Position numbers and translations under genes: made by a program
Shown here: one piece after another, positions 25,040 through 34,133 of the stretch
How positions within the stretch are numbered: the stretch's first letter is position 1
Layout of the letters: the number at the start of each line of letters is the position of its first letter
The notes under the pieces: model-generated
What the model saw: only the letters and a program-made list of their open reading frames with translations
Database searches by the model: none
What the model was told of the DNA's origin: nothing
Assembly: GCA_022824005.1 (NCBI GenBank)
Contig: JAJEBG010000055.1
Coordinates: 1-41,719, forward strand
Direction: 5' to 3'
DNA from: Paracoccaceae bacterium
GTDB taxonomy: Bacteria > Pseudomonadota > Alphaproteobacteria > Rhodobacterales > Rhodobacteraceae
Length of the DNA: 41,719 nt

Positions 25040-27316
25040 ATGACAAAGAAACTGTTGATCGATGCTACTCATCCCGAAGAAACGAGGGTGGTGGCTTATG
25101 ACGATGGAAAAATCGTCGGTTTTGAAATTGAGTCCAGTGCCAAACAACGAATCATTGGCAACATATATTTAGCTCGGGTCGTTCGGATAGAGGCGGCCCT
25201 ACAATCAGTCTTTGTTGATTATGGTGGAAACCGACACGGCTTTTTGACCTTCAACGAAATCCACCGAGATTATTACAAAATCCCCGTTGGCGATCAGCAA
25301 TCGCCGGGAGATAACGCGCGTCGATCAGCACAGAATGGCCCTCTTGATGAGGCCGGCTTCCCCTCAACCGATGAAAATGCCGACTCCCATCTCGAGCCTT
25401 TAGATGATCCCGCCGAGACTGACACGACACCCGCCACGCCTCGTCGTCAATATCGGGTTCAAGATGTCATCAGAAAGGGACAGATCCTTCTCGTTCAAGT
25501 CACCAAAAGTGAACGAGACAATAAGGGGGCCGCGCTCACCACCTATATCAGTCTCGCTGGGCGATATTGTGTACTCATGCCCAATAGCGACCGAGGGGGT
25601 GGTATCTCGCGAAAAATCACTGACCTCAACGAACGGCGAAAATTGAAAAAAATCGTATCTGACATTTCCGTGATGCCGGGAACAGGTCTGATCATTCGTA
25701 CCGCCGGTGTTGGACGCACCAAACCAGAGATTCGCCGCGATTTTGGCTATTTGATTCGTCAATGGAATGAAATTCGAGAACTCACACTCAAGTCGATTGC
25801 CCCTAGTAAAATTTATGAGGAAGGCAATCTGATCCGCCGTGCCATTCGCGACGATTACACAAAGGATATGACTGAAGTTTTGGTTCAAGGTGACCTAGGC
25901 TACAAGTCGGCCAAAACCTTCATGAAAATGATCATGCCATCACATGCCAAAAAAGTGAAACCTTATCAGTTGGCGGCACCCATTTTTTCCCATTTTGGTG
26001 TCGAGGAAAAAGTTGAAAACTTACATAATCCAGTGGTTCAACTAAAGTCCGGTGGCTACATCGTCATTGATCGAACCGAGGCCCTTATTGCCATTGATGT
26101 GAATTCAGGCCGCGCAAATCGCCAAGGCACGTTGGAACAAACCGCTGTCAAAACCAACTTGGAGGCCGCTGAAACTGTTGCCGAACAAATCAGATTACGT
26201 GATCTTGCGGGGCTCATCGTTATCGATTTTATCGATATGGAAGAGCAAAAAAACAATCAGCTTGTTGAAAAATCCCTAAAAGACAATCTTAAAAACGATC
26301 GTTCACGGATGCATATGGGTACTATTTCAAGTTTCGGACTGCTGGAGATGAGCCGACAGCGTATGAAACCGAGTATCTCTGAAGTCACTACAATGCCATG
26401 CCCACATTGTCATGGTCGGGGACGGATCAAGAACGATTCATCGTTGGCGATTGAACTTCTCCGAGTCATTGAAAATCAAGCACTCAAAGAGTCTCAACTC
26501 ATTATTGAGGCCGATATCCCCGTGGCGATCGCCAATTATCTGTCAAACCATAAGCGGCAATTCATCCAAGAGATGGAAACTCGCCACAATGTATCAATTG
26601 TCATCAAGGGAGTTCATGCTCTGGATGTCGGTGAGGTCGAAATCCGTCGTATCAAGCGACAAACCTCAAACCACGAGCCCTTGCAAGAACAGATCATTGA
26701 CGTCGATCAGCCTTTTCGCCTAGCGGACACGTCTCGTGGTGGAGAAAAACGCTACGATGGCTGGCGTCGTAAGGGTCAAAGGAATGCCAAGAATCGCGTG
26801 GGACATAAGTCTCAGATAGACCCGCCATCAAGCGACCAAGGACCCAAAACTCACAAGAAGACCGGCCACGACAAGCGGGCCAAGTCGAAGAAAAAGAACC
26901 TCCAAAATCAGTCGGGACCCGCATCCGCTGAAGCGGCCAAACAACCCGCCGAGTCAGAGGACGATCAAAATCGCGCGGCGCACGGGGACACGTCGAAAAA
27001 CGGGAGGCACCGTTCGCGGTCTCATTCTCGCCGCCGATACCGAAAATCTCAGACTGAGACTCAAAGCCAGAACGCGGGAGGCAGCAGAAATGAGGCCGAA
27101 TCGCCAAAGAAATCGGATGACGTGACACAAATTGAGCCACAGACAGCGCCGTTCATGGCTTCGCCCCCTTCACAGACAACCAGTGAAAATCAACCAAAAT
27201 CGGATGCCAATCCACGGCGGCGGCGGCGATACAAACGCAAACCAAAAAGCCCGTCCTCGCCAGTCGAAAGGGCCGCGGTTGAAACAACGGGTACAAATCC
27301 AAGTGAAGGAGACTGA
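25040..27316 (+). CDS. rne: Ribonuclease E/G family protein
   Basis: A 758-residue endoribonuclease. I place the start at ATG 25040 (MTKKLLIDATHPEETRVVAY), the usual family opening; the open frame runs back to 24941 but adds untypical residues. An S1 domain (about 38-185) is interrupted by an acidic spacer (about 80-130), as is usual in alphaproteobacteria. The catalytic DNase I-like part has LIAIDVNSGR and LIVIDFIDME with metal-binding Asp residues, then the zinc-link CPHCHGRGR. The last 200 residues are a basic, low-complexity Arg/Lys/Ser/Gln scaffold with RRRRRYKRKPK near the end. It initiates mRNA decay and processes rRNA and tRNA. Confidence 0.95.
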   Translation: MTKKLLIDATHPEETRVVAYDDGKIVGFEIESSAKQRIIGNIYLARVVRIEAALQSVFVDYGGNRHGFLTFNEIHRDYYKIPVGDQQSPGDNARRSAQNGPLDEAGFPSTDENADSHLEPLDDPAETDTTPATPRRQYRVQDVIRKGQILLVQVTKSERDNKGAALTTYISLAGRYCVLMPNSDRGGGISRKITDLNERRKLKKIVSDISVMPGTGLIIRTAGVGRTKPEIRRDFGYLIRQWNEIRELTLKSIAPSKIYEEGNLIRRAIRDDYTKDMTEVLVQGDLGYKSAKTFMKMIMPSHAKKVKPYQLAAPIFSHFGVEEKVENLHNPVVQLKSGGYIVIDRTEALIAIDVNSGRANRQGTLEQTAVKTNLEAAETVAEQIRLRDLAGLIVIDFIDMEEQKNNQLVEKSLKDNLKNDRSRMHMGTISSFGLLEMSRQRMKPSISEVTTMPCPHCHGRGRIKNDSSLAIELLRVIENQALKESQLIIEADIPVAIANYLSNHKRQFIQEMETRHNVSIVIKGVHALDVGEVEIRRIKRQTSNHEPLQEQIIDVDQPFRLADTSRGGEKRYDGWRRKGQRNAKNRVGHKSQIDPPSSDQGPKTHKKTGHDKRAKSKKKNLQNQSGPASAEAAKQPAESEDDQNRAAHGDTSKNGRHRSRSHSRRRYRKSQTETQSQNAGGSRNEAESPKKSDDVTQIEPQTAPFMASPPSQTTSENQPKSDANPRRRRRYKRKPKSPSSPVERAAVETTGTNPSEGD

Positions 27317-27318
27317 GT

Positions 27319-28143
27319 ATGAAAAGTTTGAAGTTTTGGTTCCGCATTCGACATCTGAACTTGTGGACTAAAAATCACTTTCGTTTTGGGTTTGTCATCG
27401 GTCTGACTGGGATCATGCAACTCACGCTTTTCCTCGCTCCCTCCGCCCACGGGCAGACTCTCACTGATTTGTCCGACGAGGATCGTGCCGCGCTCTGGGT
27501 AGAATTCCGCAACTATTTGTTGAGCAATCCCGAAATTCTTTATGAACTCTTTGACATCATTGAGGAGCGGGAAGAAGCCCAAGCAACCCAAAACGATGTT
27601 GAAATGATCGCACAGAATAGAGAGATTCTGTTTGATGATCCCCATTCTTGGCAAGGTGGAAATCTCAATGGTGATGTCACGATCGTCGAATTTATAGATT
27701 ATCGATGTGGTTATTGTCGTGAAGCCCATCCAGAAATTCAAGCTCTGTTGGCCAGCGATTCAGGCATACGATTGATTGTCAAAGAATATCCTATCCTTTC
27801 TCAAGAGTCGCTTGACTCTGCTAAAATCGCTCTTGCCACGCTTGAGGTCGGGGGAGCCGAAGCCTATGAAAAAATCCACAATTTTCTTATTGAGCACAAC
27901 GGACCCATTGATGACAATGTCCTTGAAGTGGCCGCCGGTATCAGTAATTCTGAATTGTCTGACTTGATTGATCTTGCCAATTCAGATTCAGTGAATCAAA
28001 TCATCGCTGATAATTACGAGCTCGCTGAAACGCTGGGCATTAAAGGCACCCCGGCCTTTGTGATTGGAGATAGACTTGTGCGTGGATACGCCCCCCTAGA
28101 GACGATGAAACAGTTCGTCAAAGAAGCGCGAGACGAACAATAG
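27319..28143 (+). CDS. DsbA/Com1-like periplasmic thiol oxidoreductase
   Basis: A 274-residue exported protein. A long N-terminal leader holds the hydrophobic segment FGFVIGLTGIMQLTLFLA, ending near AHGQ (about residue 49). Residues 55-90 form a helical region with LLSNPEILYELFDIIE, common in the Com1/ScsC group. The thioredoxin domain has the redox pair Cys130-Cys133 (YRCGYCREAHPE) and the cis-proline loop IKGTPAFVIG. It introduces or reshuffles disulfides in the periplasm and could be reoxidised by the DsbB in this window. It starts two bases after the rne stop, so it likely shares that transcript. Confidence 0.88.
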   Translation: MKSLKFWFRIRHLNLWTKNHFRFGFVIGLTGIMQLTLFLAPSAHGQTLTDLSDEDRAALWVEFRNYLLSNPEILYELFDIIEEREEAQATQNDVEMIAQNREILFDDPHSWQGGNLNGDVTIVEFIDYRCGYCREAHPEIQALLASDSGIRLIVKEYPILSQESLDSAKIALATLEVGGAEAYEKIHNFLIEHNGPIDDNVLEVAAGISNSELSDLIDLANSDSVNQIIADNYELAETLGIKGTPAFVIGDRLVRGYAPLETMKQFVKEARDEQ

Positions 28144-28230
28144 AGACTTTGCGAGCAAATGAGGCCCCCTACAGTCAAAAAATAGGGTGCCGAGCCCCTG
28201 ATCTTTCCCCTCCATCATAAGGAGAAAAAA

Positions 28231-28719
28231 ATGCCTGAAAAAAACCCTGATCTACGCATTGTCCAGACACTGGCTGAAATTCTTAAAGAACAAAATCTAG
28301 GAGAAATTGAATATACGCGGCGAAATGGAAAACTTGATGATCTTCGCATTCGGGTTTCAGCTCCCAATCAAGCGTCATCTGTACCCCTGCCCTCTCCGCC
28401 ATCCATAGAAGCCACATCGATATCGAATCACCCAAACTCGACGGTGGACGAGGAAGCCCCGCGGAGCCATGATTTGGCCAACCATCCCGGTGCGGTCACA
28501 GCTCCCATGGTCGGGACCGTCTACCTTCAAAGCGAGCCCGACGCGCCTCCCTTCATTGAGGTGGGACAAACAGTGGCCCAAGGTGATTCGTTATTCATTA
28601 TTGAAGCCATGAAAACCATGAACCATATCCCGTCGCCTCATTCAGGAACAGTGCGCCGAATTTTGGTTGAAAACTCATCGATTGTTGAGTTTGGTTCGCT
28701 ATTGGCCATTATTGACTGA
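28231..28719 (+). CDS. accB: Acetyl-CoA carboxylase biotin carboxyl carrier protein
   Basis: A 162-residue carrier protein. The N-terminal 35 residues match the AccB start (VQTLAEILKEQNLGEIEYTR), followed by a flexible Ser/Pro linker (about 45-85) and the biotinyl domain (about 86-162) with the biotin-acceptor Lys128 in EAMKTMN. It carries CO2 between biotin carboxylase and carboxyltransferase for fatty-acid synthesis. A clear GGAG ribosome-binding site precedes the ATG. accC follows after five bases. In many alphaproteobacteria aroQ sits directly upstream, and it is missing here. Confidence 0.96.
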   Translation: MPEKNPDLRIVQTLAEILKEQNLGEIEYTRRNGKLDDLRIRVSAPNQASSVPLPSPPSIEATSISNHPNSTVDEEAPRSHDLANHPGAVTAPMVGTVYLQSEPDAPPFIEVGQTVAQGDSLFIIEAMKTMNHIPSPHSGTVRRILVENSSIVEFGSLLAIID

Positions 28720-28724
28720 TCCGC

Positions 28725-30074
28725 ATGTTCAAGAAAATACTCGTCGCCAACCGGGGTGAGATCGCCCTCAGAGTCATACGGGCCTGCAAAGAAATGGGTA
28801 TAGAGGCGGTGGCTATACACTCAACAGCCGATGCCAATGCCATGCATGTTCGCATGGCTGACGAAGCACTCTGCATTGGCCCCCCTCCCTCATCGTCGAG
28901 TTATCTCTCTTCCTCGGCCGTGATGACGGCGTGCAATGTCACCAACGCCGATGCCATTCATCCAGGATACGGATTTTTATCAGAAAATCCCACCTTCGCC
29001 GAGATATTAGAAGATCACGGTATCACGTTCATTGGTCCTTCCGCCGAACATGTCAGAACGATGGGCGACAAGATCGCCGCCAAAAGGACGATGCGTGAAT
29101 TGAAAATACCTTGCGTGCCGGGATCGGACGGCCCCGTAGAATCGACCGAAGAGGCCGGCAAAATTGCTGCCGATATCGGATATCCTGTCATCATAAAAGC
29201 GGCTGGTGGGGGTGGCGGGCGTGGTATGCGCATTGCTCATCAACCTGTTGAAATCGAAGAGGCTTTTGGCGCGGCGCGGCGCGAAGCTGAAGCGGCCTTT
29301 AACAATAAAGATGTCTATATTGAAAAATATCTCAACAAACCTCGGCATATCGAAGTCCAAGTCATCGGCGATGGCAAAGACAAAGCGATTCATCTAGGTG
29401 AACGAGATTGTTCCCTGCAGAGACGTCACCAAAAAATACTCGAAGAGGCCCCGGGTTCTTCAATCACGCCTGCTTTGCGCGACAAAATTGGCGCTCTTTG
29501 TGTCAAAGCCGTCGCTGGTTTGGGTTACGCGGGCGCTGGGACGATTGAATTTCTCTACGCTGATCAAGAATTCTATTTTATCGAAATGAATACGCGTCTG
29601 CAGGTCGAGCATCCCGTTACCGAAGCTGTATATGGGATCGATATCGTTCGTGAACAGATTCGGATAGCGGCGGGTCTACCTTTGAGTTTGTCGCAAGACA
29701 ATCTGACCATTCGTGGACATGCCATTGAAGCGCGGATCAATGCCGAAACGGTGCCTTCTTTCCGGCCGAGTCCGGGGAGAGTATCAACCTTCCATGCCCC
29801 CGGAGGGCCAGGCGTGCGCATGGATACCGCTTTGTATACCGGCTATGACATTCCCCCATGGTATGACAGTCTGATTGGCAAAATCATTGTTCACGCCAAT
29901 GATCGAGGCAGTGCTCTCGCAAAACTGTCGCAGGCTTTAGATGAATTGATTATTGACGGCGTTGACCACAATGTCCCACTATTCAAACGGCTTCTTGAAC
30001 ATGCCGATATTCAGTCGGGGGACTACGATATCCACTGGTTAGAAAGTTGGTTGGCGTCAACTGAAGACTGGTGA
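28725..30074 (+). CDS. accC: Acetyl-CoA carboxylase biotin carboxylase subunit
   Basis: A 449-residue ATP-grasp enzyme that carboxylates biotin on AccB. It opens with FKKILVANRGEIALRVIRAC and has DAIHPGYGFLSENPTFAE, the glycine-rich ATP loop KAAGGGGGRGMRIA, the metal-binding EMNTRLQVEHPVTE and the C-terminal GHAIEARINAE. Length and order match AccC. It overlaps the aat start by four bases, giving an accB-accC-aat unit. Confidence 0.97.
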   Translation: MFKKILVANRGEIALRVIRACKEMGIEAVAIHSTADANAMHVRMADEALCIGPPPSSSSYLSSSAVMTACNVTNADAIHPGYGFLSENPTFAEILEDHGITFIGPSAEHVRTMGDKIAAKRTMRELKIPCVPGSDGPVESTEEAGKIAADIGYPVIIKAAGGGGGRGMRIAHQPVEIEEAFGAARREAEAAFNNKDVYIEKYLNKPRHIEVQVIGDGKDKAIHLGERDCSLQRRHQKILEEAPGSSITPALRDKIGALCVKAVAGLGYAGAGTIEFLYADQEFYFIEMNTRLQVEHPVTEAVYGIDIVREQIRIAAGLPLSLSQDNLTIRGHAIEARINAETVPSFRPSPGRVSTFHAPGGPGVRMDTALYTGYDIPPWYDSLIGKIIVHANDRGSALAKLSQALDELIIDGVDHNVPLFKRLLEHADIQSGDYDIHWLESWLASTEDW

Positions 30075-30745
30075 ATAGGGGTCTTCACGTCCCGCCATCG
30101 AATGTCGATGCGATTCCGGTCTATGAACTTGTGGCCGGTTATACAATTGGCCGCTTCCCAATGGGCCTCTCGGGGCATGAGACTGAAATCCACTGGGTTA
30201 AACCTGAAACAAGAGCGATTTTCCCATTGCTGGATTTTCATGTGCCTCGTCGCCTCAAAAGATACATTCGACAAGCAAGTTTCCACGCCTCTTTAAACAG
30301 CGAATTTTCCCAAGTTATCCGCCATTGTGGCAATCGCCGCGAAAACTGGATCAATCAAAAGATCATCAGATCATATGAAGCGTTGCATGAGATTAAACTT
30401 GCCCACTCCATTGAGATCTATCACTCAAACCAGTTGGTTGGAGGGCTTTACGGTGTCTCGATCGGCGGGGCTTTCTTTGGCGAAAGTATGTATTCCAAAC
30501 GGTCAATGGCCTCACAGGTGGCATTAATTCATTTGATTGGGCACCTCAGAGCGACGGGTTATCAACTTCTCGATACTCAGTTTATCACGCCGCATTTGCA
30601 GCGATTTGGTGCTATTTTGATCCCCGAGGCGCAATTTCAAGACCTTCTTTGTGAGGCTTTAAGACAACCGTGCCGACTGGATTCACAACCTTTTGAGTCA
30701 AATTCCATCAATGCCATCGATCGCATCGAACAAAAGCCACGATGA
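30071..30745 (+). CDS. aat: Leucyl/phenylalanyl-tRNA-protein transferase
   Basis: A 224-residue enzyme that adds Leu or Phe from charged tRNA to proteins with N-terminal Arg or Lys, marking them for ClpS/ClpAP degradation. Family motifs are VAGYTIGRFPMG, WVKPETRAIFPL, WINQKIIRSYEALHEI, AHSIEIYHSNQLVGGLYGVS, FFGESMYSK and LLDTQFITPHLQRFGA. It starts at a GTG overlapping the accC stop. The gene converges with the DUF2155 gene, three bases apart. clpP and clpX lie nearby, but clpA and clpS are not in the window. Confidence 0.95.
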   Translation: MNRGLHVPPSNVDAIPVYELVAGYTIGRFPMGLSGHETEIHWVKPETRAIFPLLDFHVPRRLKRYIRQASFHASLNSEFSQVIRHCGNRRENWINQKIIRSYEALHEIKLAHSIEIYHSNQLVGGLYGVSIGGAFFGESMYSKRSMASQVALIHLIGHLRATGYQLLDTQFITPHLQRFGAILIPEAQFQDLLCEALRQPCRLDSQPFESNSINAIDRIEQKPR

Positions 30746-30748
30746 CGC

Positions 30749-31168
30749 TTAAATCTCAGTGTTTAAATCAGTTTCTGTCCGACAATTGATTAGCCAAATA
30801 TCATAGCGTGGGTGATCCATCGCCGACAAAGCCGGCGATGCCGCGATCATCCAGGCTGAAAAAATAGGAAGCGATTTTGACATCTCTTTTACGGTAATGA
30901 ACGCATAAGATTGCGTGGCCGGATTCTCAGCAAAATAACGGCAAGCCGAGACGTCAATGGAAAGGCGGCCAAAACGCGACGCCGGCCCTCCCACTTCGAT
31001 ATCAAAATCCTGTGTGGAACCGGTCATAGTATCCAGACCACGAAGACGCGCATGAGTCCCGGAGATTGCTAAATTCTCAATATTTTCAGCTTGGGGTGCA
31101 GTCTCTGTCTCTTGCCCCCATAATGGATGAATAGGGAACAGCAAAAGCATCACAAAGGCAAGTCTCAT
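30749..31168 (-). CDS. DUF2155 domain exported protein
   Basis: A 139-residue protein with a signal peptide (residues 1-19, [18 protein letters not shown]). The DUF2155 core is recognisable: ARLRGLDTMTGSTQDFDIEV, ASRFGRLSIDVSACRYF and IFSAWMIAASPALSAMDHP followed by YDIWLINC. Two conserved Cys residues could form a disulfide. The biochemical role is unknown. It is almost restricted to alphaproteobacteria and commonly neighbours aat and the MlaD and NDUFA12 genes, as here. It overlaps the MlaD gene by one base on the same strand. Confidence 0.88.
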   Translation of the reverse strand: MRLAFVMLLLFPIHPLWGQETETAPQAENIENLAISGTHARLRGLDTMTGSTQDFDIEVGGPASRFGRLSIDVSACRYFAENPATQSYAFITVKEMSKSLPIFSAWMIAASPALSAMDHPRYDIWLINCRTETDLNTEI

Positions 31169-31608
31169 CAGCGATTTATGAACGCGTTGGTCATCGTCTC
31201 AATGATTCCGGAATAAGCCGTTGTCTGTGTAATCTCTCCGCCGTCTTCAAACGATGTGGCAGACCCCCCTGGCACGATCGTCATATAGGTGCCCCCGAGC
31301 AAGCCTTCAGCAACGACTTTGGCCGAGCTGTCATCGGGAATATCAATATCCGCTCGGATGCTCATATGAACATCGGCCAGCAACATTTCATTATCCAATT
31401 CAATTTTTGATACATTGCCAATCTTGATACCCAACATTTTGACTTCAAGACTAGGGCTGATGCCTTCGGCTGAAGTGAACACCGCCACCAGATTTATCTT
31501 GTCAGACCTTGGCGCAATCTCCTCATTTTGAAAAAGGTAAAATAAAAACGCGGCGGAGACGAGAAGCACAGCCGCTCCAACTGATATTTCGAAACGATTT
31601 TCACTCAT
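31168..31608 (-). CDS. mlaD: MlaD-type lipid transport MCE protein
   Basis: A 146-residue protein with one N-terminal membrane helix (about 10-26, [15 protein letters not shown]) and a single MCE domain (about 38-115): [35 protein letters not shown] and [18 protein letters not shown]. MlaD forms a hexameric ring that ferries phospholipids in the periplasm with the MlaEF ABC complex. mlaE, mlaF and mlaC are not in this window. It overlaps the NDUFA12 gene by four bases. Confidence 0.92.
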   Translation of the reverse strand: MSENRFEISVGAAVLLVSAAFLFYLFQNEEIAPRSDKINLVAVFTSAEGISPSLEVKMLGIKIGNVSKIELDNEMLLADVHMSIRADIDIPDDSSAKVVAEGLLGGTYMTIVPGGSATSFEDGGEITQTTAYSGIIETMTNAFINR

Positions 31609-32006
31609 GACTGTGACAACTCTTTTTGAGCCGTGTTAGGCTCCCATGCCGTATAGTCGCGACGGGTCGTCAGTTTTGGGGCGTGGAGCGAGCCCACGGG
31701 CACATATGCGTCAGGCGATCCAGTCAGGTTTCGCTGTGGCGGTGCTTGCCACTTTTGGGTTTTTAAAGGTTTTTTGCTAGGCGGCACATCGAAAGTATGG
31801 TGAAGCCAACCGTGCCATTCGGGCGAGACTCGACTCGCCTCAATCTCGCCATTGTAAATAACCCAGCGGCGATCGCCCGCGACGTTCTGATAATAGGTAT
31901 TACCCTCGTCATCTTGCCCCACCAAAAAACCATTTCTCATCGTATATAATTGCGTGCCCAAGGTCTGGGAGTCCCACCAAGTGATAAAGCGCTGCAACCA
32001 TTTCAT
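31605..32006 (-). CDS. NDUFA12-like complex I assembly/accessory protein
   Basis: A soluble protein of 133 residues homologous to the mitochondrial complex I subunit NDUFA12 (B17.2). Landmarks are [54 protein letters not shown] and [11 protein letters not shown]. The C-terminal third is Pro-rich, ending in a YTAWEPN segment typical of the family. The frame begins at 32036, but ATG 32006 (MKWLQRF) agrees better with the family. It would associate with NADH:ubiquinone oxidoreductase at the membrane. Bacterial homologues are essentially an alphaproteobacterial marker. Confidence 0.92.
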   Translation of the reverse strand: MKWLQRFITWWDSQTLGTQLYTMRNGFLVGQDDEGNTYYQNVAGDRRWVIYNGEIEASRVSPEWHGWLHHTFDVPPSKKPLKTQKWQAPPQRNLTGSPDAYVPVGSLHAPKLTTRRDYTAWEPNTAQKELSQS

Positions 32007-32060
32007 CGTCTTCGGCCCCGATTCAGATCGGCTCAAAAAAGCGTGGTTGAAAACGATTCA

Positions 32061-33317
32061 TCATGAGGCCCTCGCCGGCTCCCGCACTTCGGAATGAATC
32101 AAGAGGGGCAAAGCCCCAGAATTGATAACTTCCTCGTTGATCGCGACCTCAACAACTTTATCCCGACGGGGGAGTTCGTACATGGCATCTAGCAAAATTT
32201 CTTCCAAAATAGCTCGTAAACTACGGGCCCCCGTTTTCCGCTCAATCGCTTTTTTAGCGATGGCACGAATGGCATCCTCGGTGAAGGATAATTTTACACC
32301 ATCCATCTCAAACAATTTTTCGAACTGTTTGATCAGTGCGTTTTTCGGCTCCGTCAAAATCTCAACCAAGGCATCTTCATCAAGTTTTTGCAACGTCGCG
32401 ACCACCGGCAAACGTCCTACAAATTCCGGAATAAGGCCAAACTTGAGGAGGTCTTGAGGTTCCAACATGGCATAGAGTTCCGCCAACTTAAGGCGATCAC
32501 CATCGTCTAAATCGGCACCAAAACCAATTGACGAATTCGATTTGCGTCGGGCGATAACCTTTTCAAGGTCGGCGAAAGCCCCTCCACAGATAAATAAAAT
32601 ATTTGTTGTATCAATTTGCAGAAACTCTTGCTGTGGATGTTTGCGCCCCCCTTGCGGCGGAACGGACGCGAGGGTTCCCTCCATAATTTTGAGCAACGCT
32701 TGCTGGACACCTTCGCCACTCACATCGCGGGTAATTGACACATTTTCAGACTTTCTAGAAATTTTGTCCACTTCATCAATATAAACAATACCTTGCTGGG
32801 CCCGTTCCACGTCATAATCGGCGGCTTGCAGCAATTTAAGGATAATATTTTCGACATCCTCGCCGACATATCCGGCTTCAGTCAATGTCGTGGCATCGGC
32901 CATCGTAAAAGGTACATTGAGGATTCGCGCCAAGGTTTGAGCTAGAAGCGTCTTTCCGCAGCCCGTTGGTCCGATCAATAAAATATTTGATTTGGCGACT
33001 TCAACAGATTTGTCGGTTTGTGAGGGCCGCAAACGCTTATAGTGATTGTAGACGGCCACAGATAAGACCTTCTTGGCGTAGTCTTGGCCAATGACAAATT
33101 CATCAAGCAAGGCCTTAATTTCTTTTGGTGAACGGTTATCGACCTTTTCGTCACTACTGAATTCTTTCGATTCTTCGCGAATAATACCCATGCACAAGGC
33201 GATGCATTCATCGCAAATGTAGACGTGGAGACCCGCGATCAGCTTTTCGACTTCGTCCTGACTCTTGCCGCAGAACGAGCAGTTGAGATCAGATTCATCT
33301 TCTGTCTTTTTGCTCAT
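32061..33317 (-). CDS. clpX: ATP-dependent Clp protease ATPase subunit ClpX
   Basis: An AAA+ unfoldase of 418 residues from ATG 33317, which is preceded by GTGAGG; the in-frame ATG at 33341 adds eight residues. The N-terminal C4 zinc domain has [11 protein letters not shown] and CDECIALC. Walker A is [12 protein letters not shown], Walker [11 protein letters not shown], and the sensor/arginine-finger region includes [11 protein letters not shown]. The IGF-type ClpP-docking loop (SIGFGADL, around residue 270) is present, so it should engage ClpP encoded upstream. It delivers tagged proteins to ClpP. Confidence 0.98.
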   Translation of the reverse strand: MSKKTEDESDLNCSFCGKSQDEVEKLIAGLHVYICDECIALCMGIIREESKEFSSDEKVDNRSPKEIKALLDEFVIGQDYAKKVLSVAVYNHYKRLRPSQTDKSVEVAKSNILLIGPTGCGKTLLAQTLARILNVPFTMADATTLTEAGYVGEDVENIILKLLQAADYDVERAQQGIVYIDEVDKISRKSENVSITRDVSGEGVQQALLKIMEGTLASVPPQGGRKHPQQEFLQIDTTNILFICGGAFADLEKVIARRKSNSSIGFGADLDDGDRLKLAELYAMLEPQDLLKFGLIPEFVGRLPVVATLQKLDEDALVEILTEPKNALIKQFEKLFEMDGVKLSFTEDAIRAIAKKAIERKTGARSLRAILEEILLDAMYELPRRDKVVEVAINEEVINSGALPLLIHSEVREPARAS

Positions 33318-33415
33318 GCCAACCTCACTCTCATCTGTCACTCTAAAATTATAGTCTCAAAGAGACCTTGACTGTGGTTTCTGTTATCGGAAAAAACAGA
33401 TTTTCACAATTCCAA

Positions 33416-34051
33416 TCAATCCGCAGATTGATCAGACTTGGTCTCCCGTTCTTCCACAACTTGGTCAATAATCCCCCATTTCAAAGCCTCATCTGGGCTC
33501 ATAAAATTATCACGATCAAGGGCTTGTGCGACCCGCTTCTCGGTTTGGCCCGTATGTTTGGCAAATATCGCATTCAAACGCTGGTTCACTTTCAGAATTT
33601 CCTTGGCGTGGATGGATATATCCGAGGCCTGTCCTTGAAAACCACCACTCGGTTGATGAAGCATAATGCGACTGTTGGGCAGGGCAAAGCGCAAGCCCTT
33701 CCCTCCCGCCGTCAACAACAAGGAGCCCATTGACGCGGCTTGACCGACGGCGAGGGTGGAAACCGGGGGGGAGATATATTGCATGGTATCATAAATCGAT
33801 AAACCTGATGTCACCGCTCCGCCGGGACTGTTGATATACATGGATATCTCTTTTTTAGGATTCTCGGACTCAAGAAAAAGGAGCTGCGCCACCACAAGCG
33901 TCGACATGGCATCATTAACCACTCCTGACACGAAGATAATTCGCTCTTTCAGCAAGCGCGAAAAAATATCAAAACTTCGCTCACCCCTAGATGTTTGCTC
34001 AACCACCATCGGTACAAGCCAGTTCATGTAGGTGCTCATCACATCACGCAT
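33416..34051 (-). CDS. clpP: ATP-dependent Clp protease proteolytic subunit ClpP
   Basis: A 211-residue serine peptidase. The catalytic triad is Ser107 ([11 protein letters not shown]), His132 (MLHQPSGG) and an Asp in the C-terminal third. [19 protein letters not shown] precedes the active-site loop. The start ATG at 34051 has GGAAG at a normal distance; an in-frame ATG at 34039 is an alternative. It forms the tetradecameric chamber served by ClpX, which follows after 98 bases, and lies downstream of trigger factor, the usual tig-clpP-clpX order. Confidence 0.97.
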   Translation of the reverse strand: MRDVMSTYMNWLVPMVVEQTSRGERSFDIFSRLLKERIIFVSGVVNDAMSTLVVAQLLFLESENPKKEISMYINSPGGAVTSGLSIYDTMQYISPPVSTLAVGQAASMGSLLLTAGGKGLRFALPNSRIMLHQPSGGFQGQASDISIHAKEILKVNQRLNAIFAKHTGQTEKRVAQALDRDNFMSPDEALKWGIIDQVVEERETKSDQSAD

Positions 34052-34133
34052 CGGTCATCTTCCTTTTCTGGATACCAGCTCACACTCTTTCGAATGAGCT
34101 TCACTTAGATGTCAAGAGACATTTCGAGTTGTG

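Noticed and set aside
24715-25101. 128-codon plus-strand frame before rne
   Set aside because: It overlaps the rne start in another frame, has no recognisable motif, and lies in the likely rne leader.
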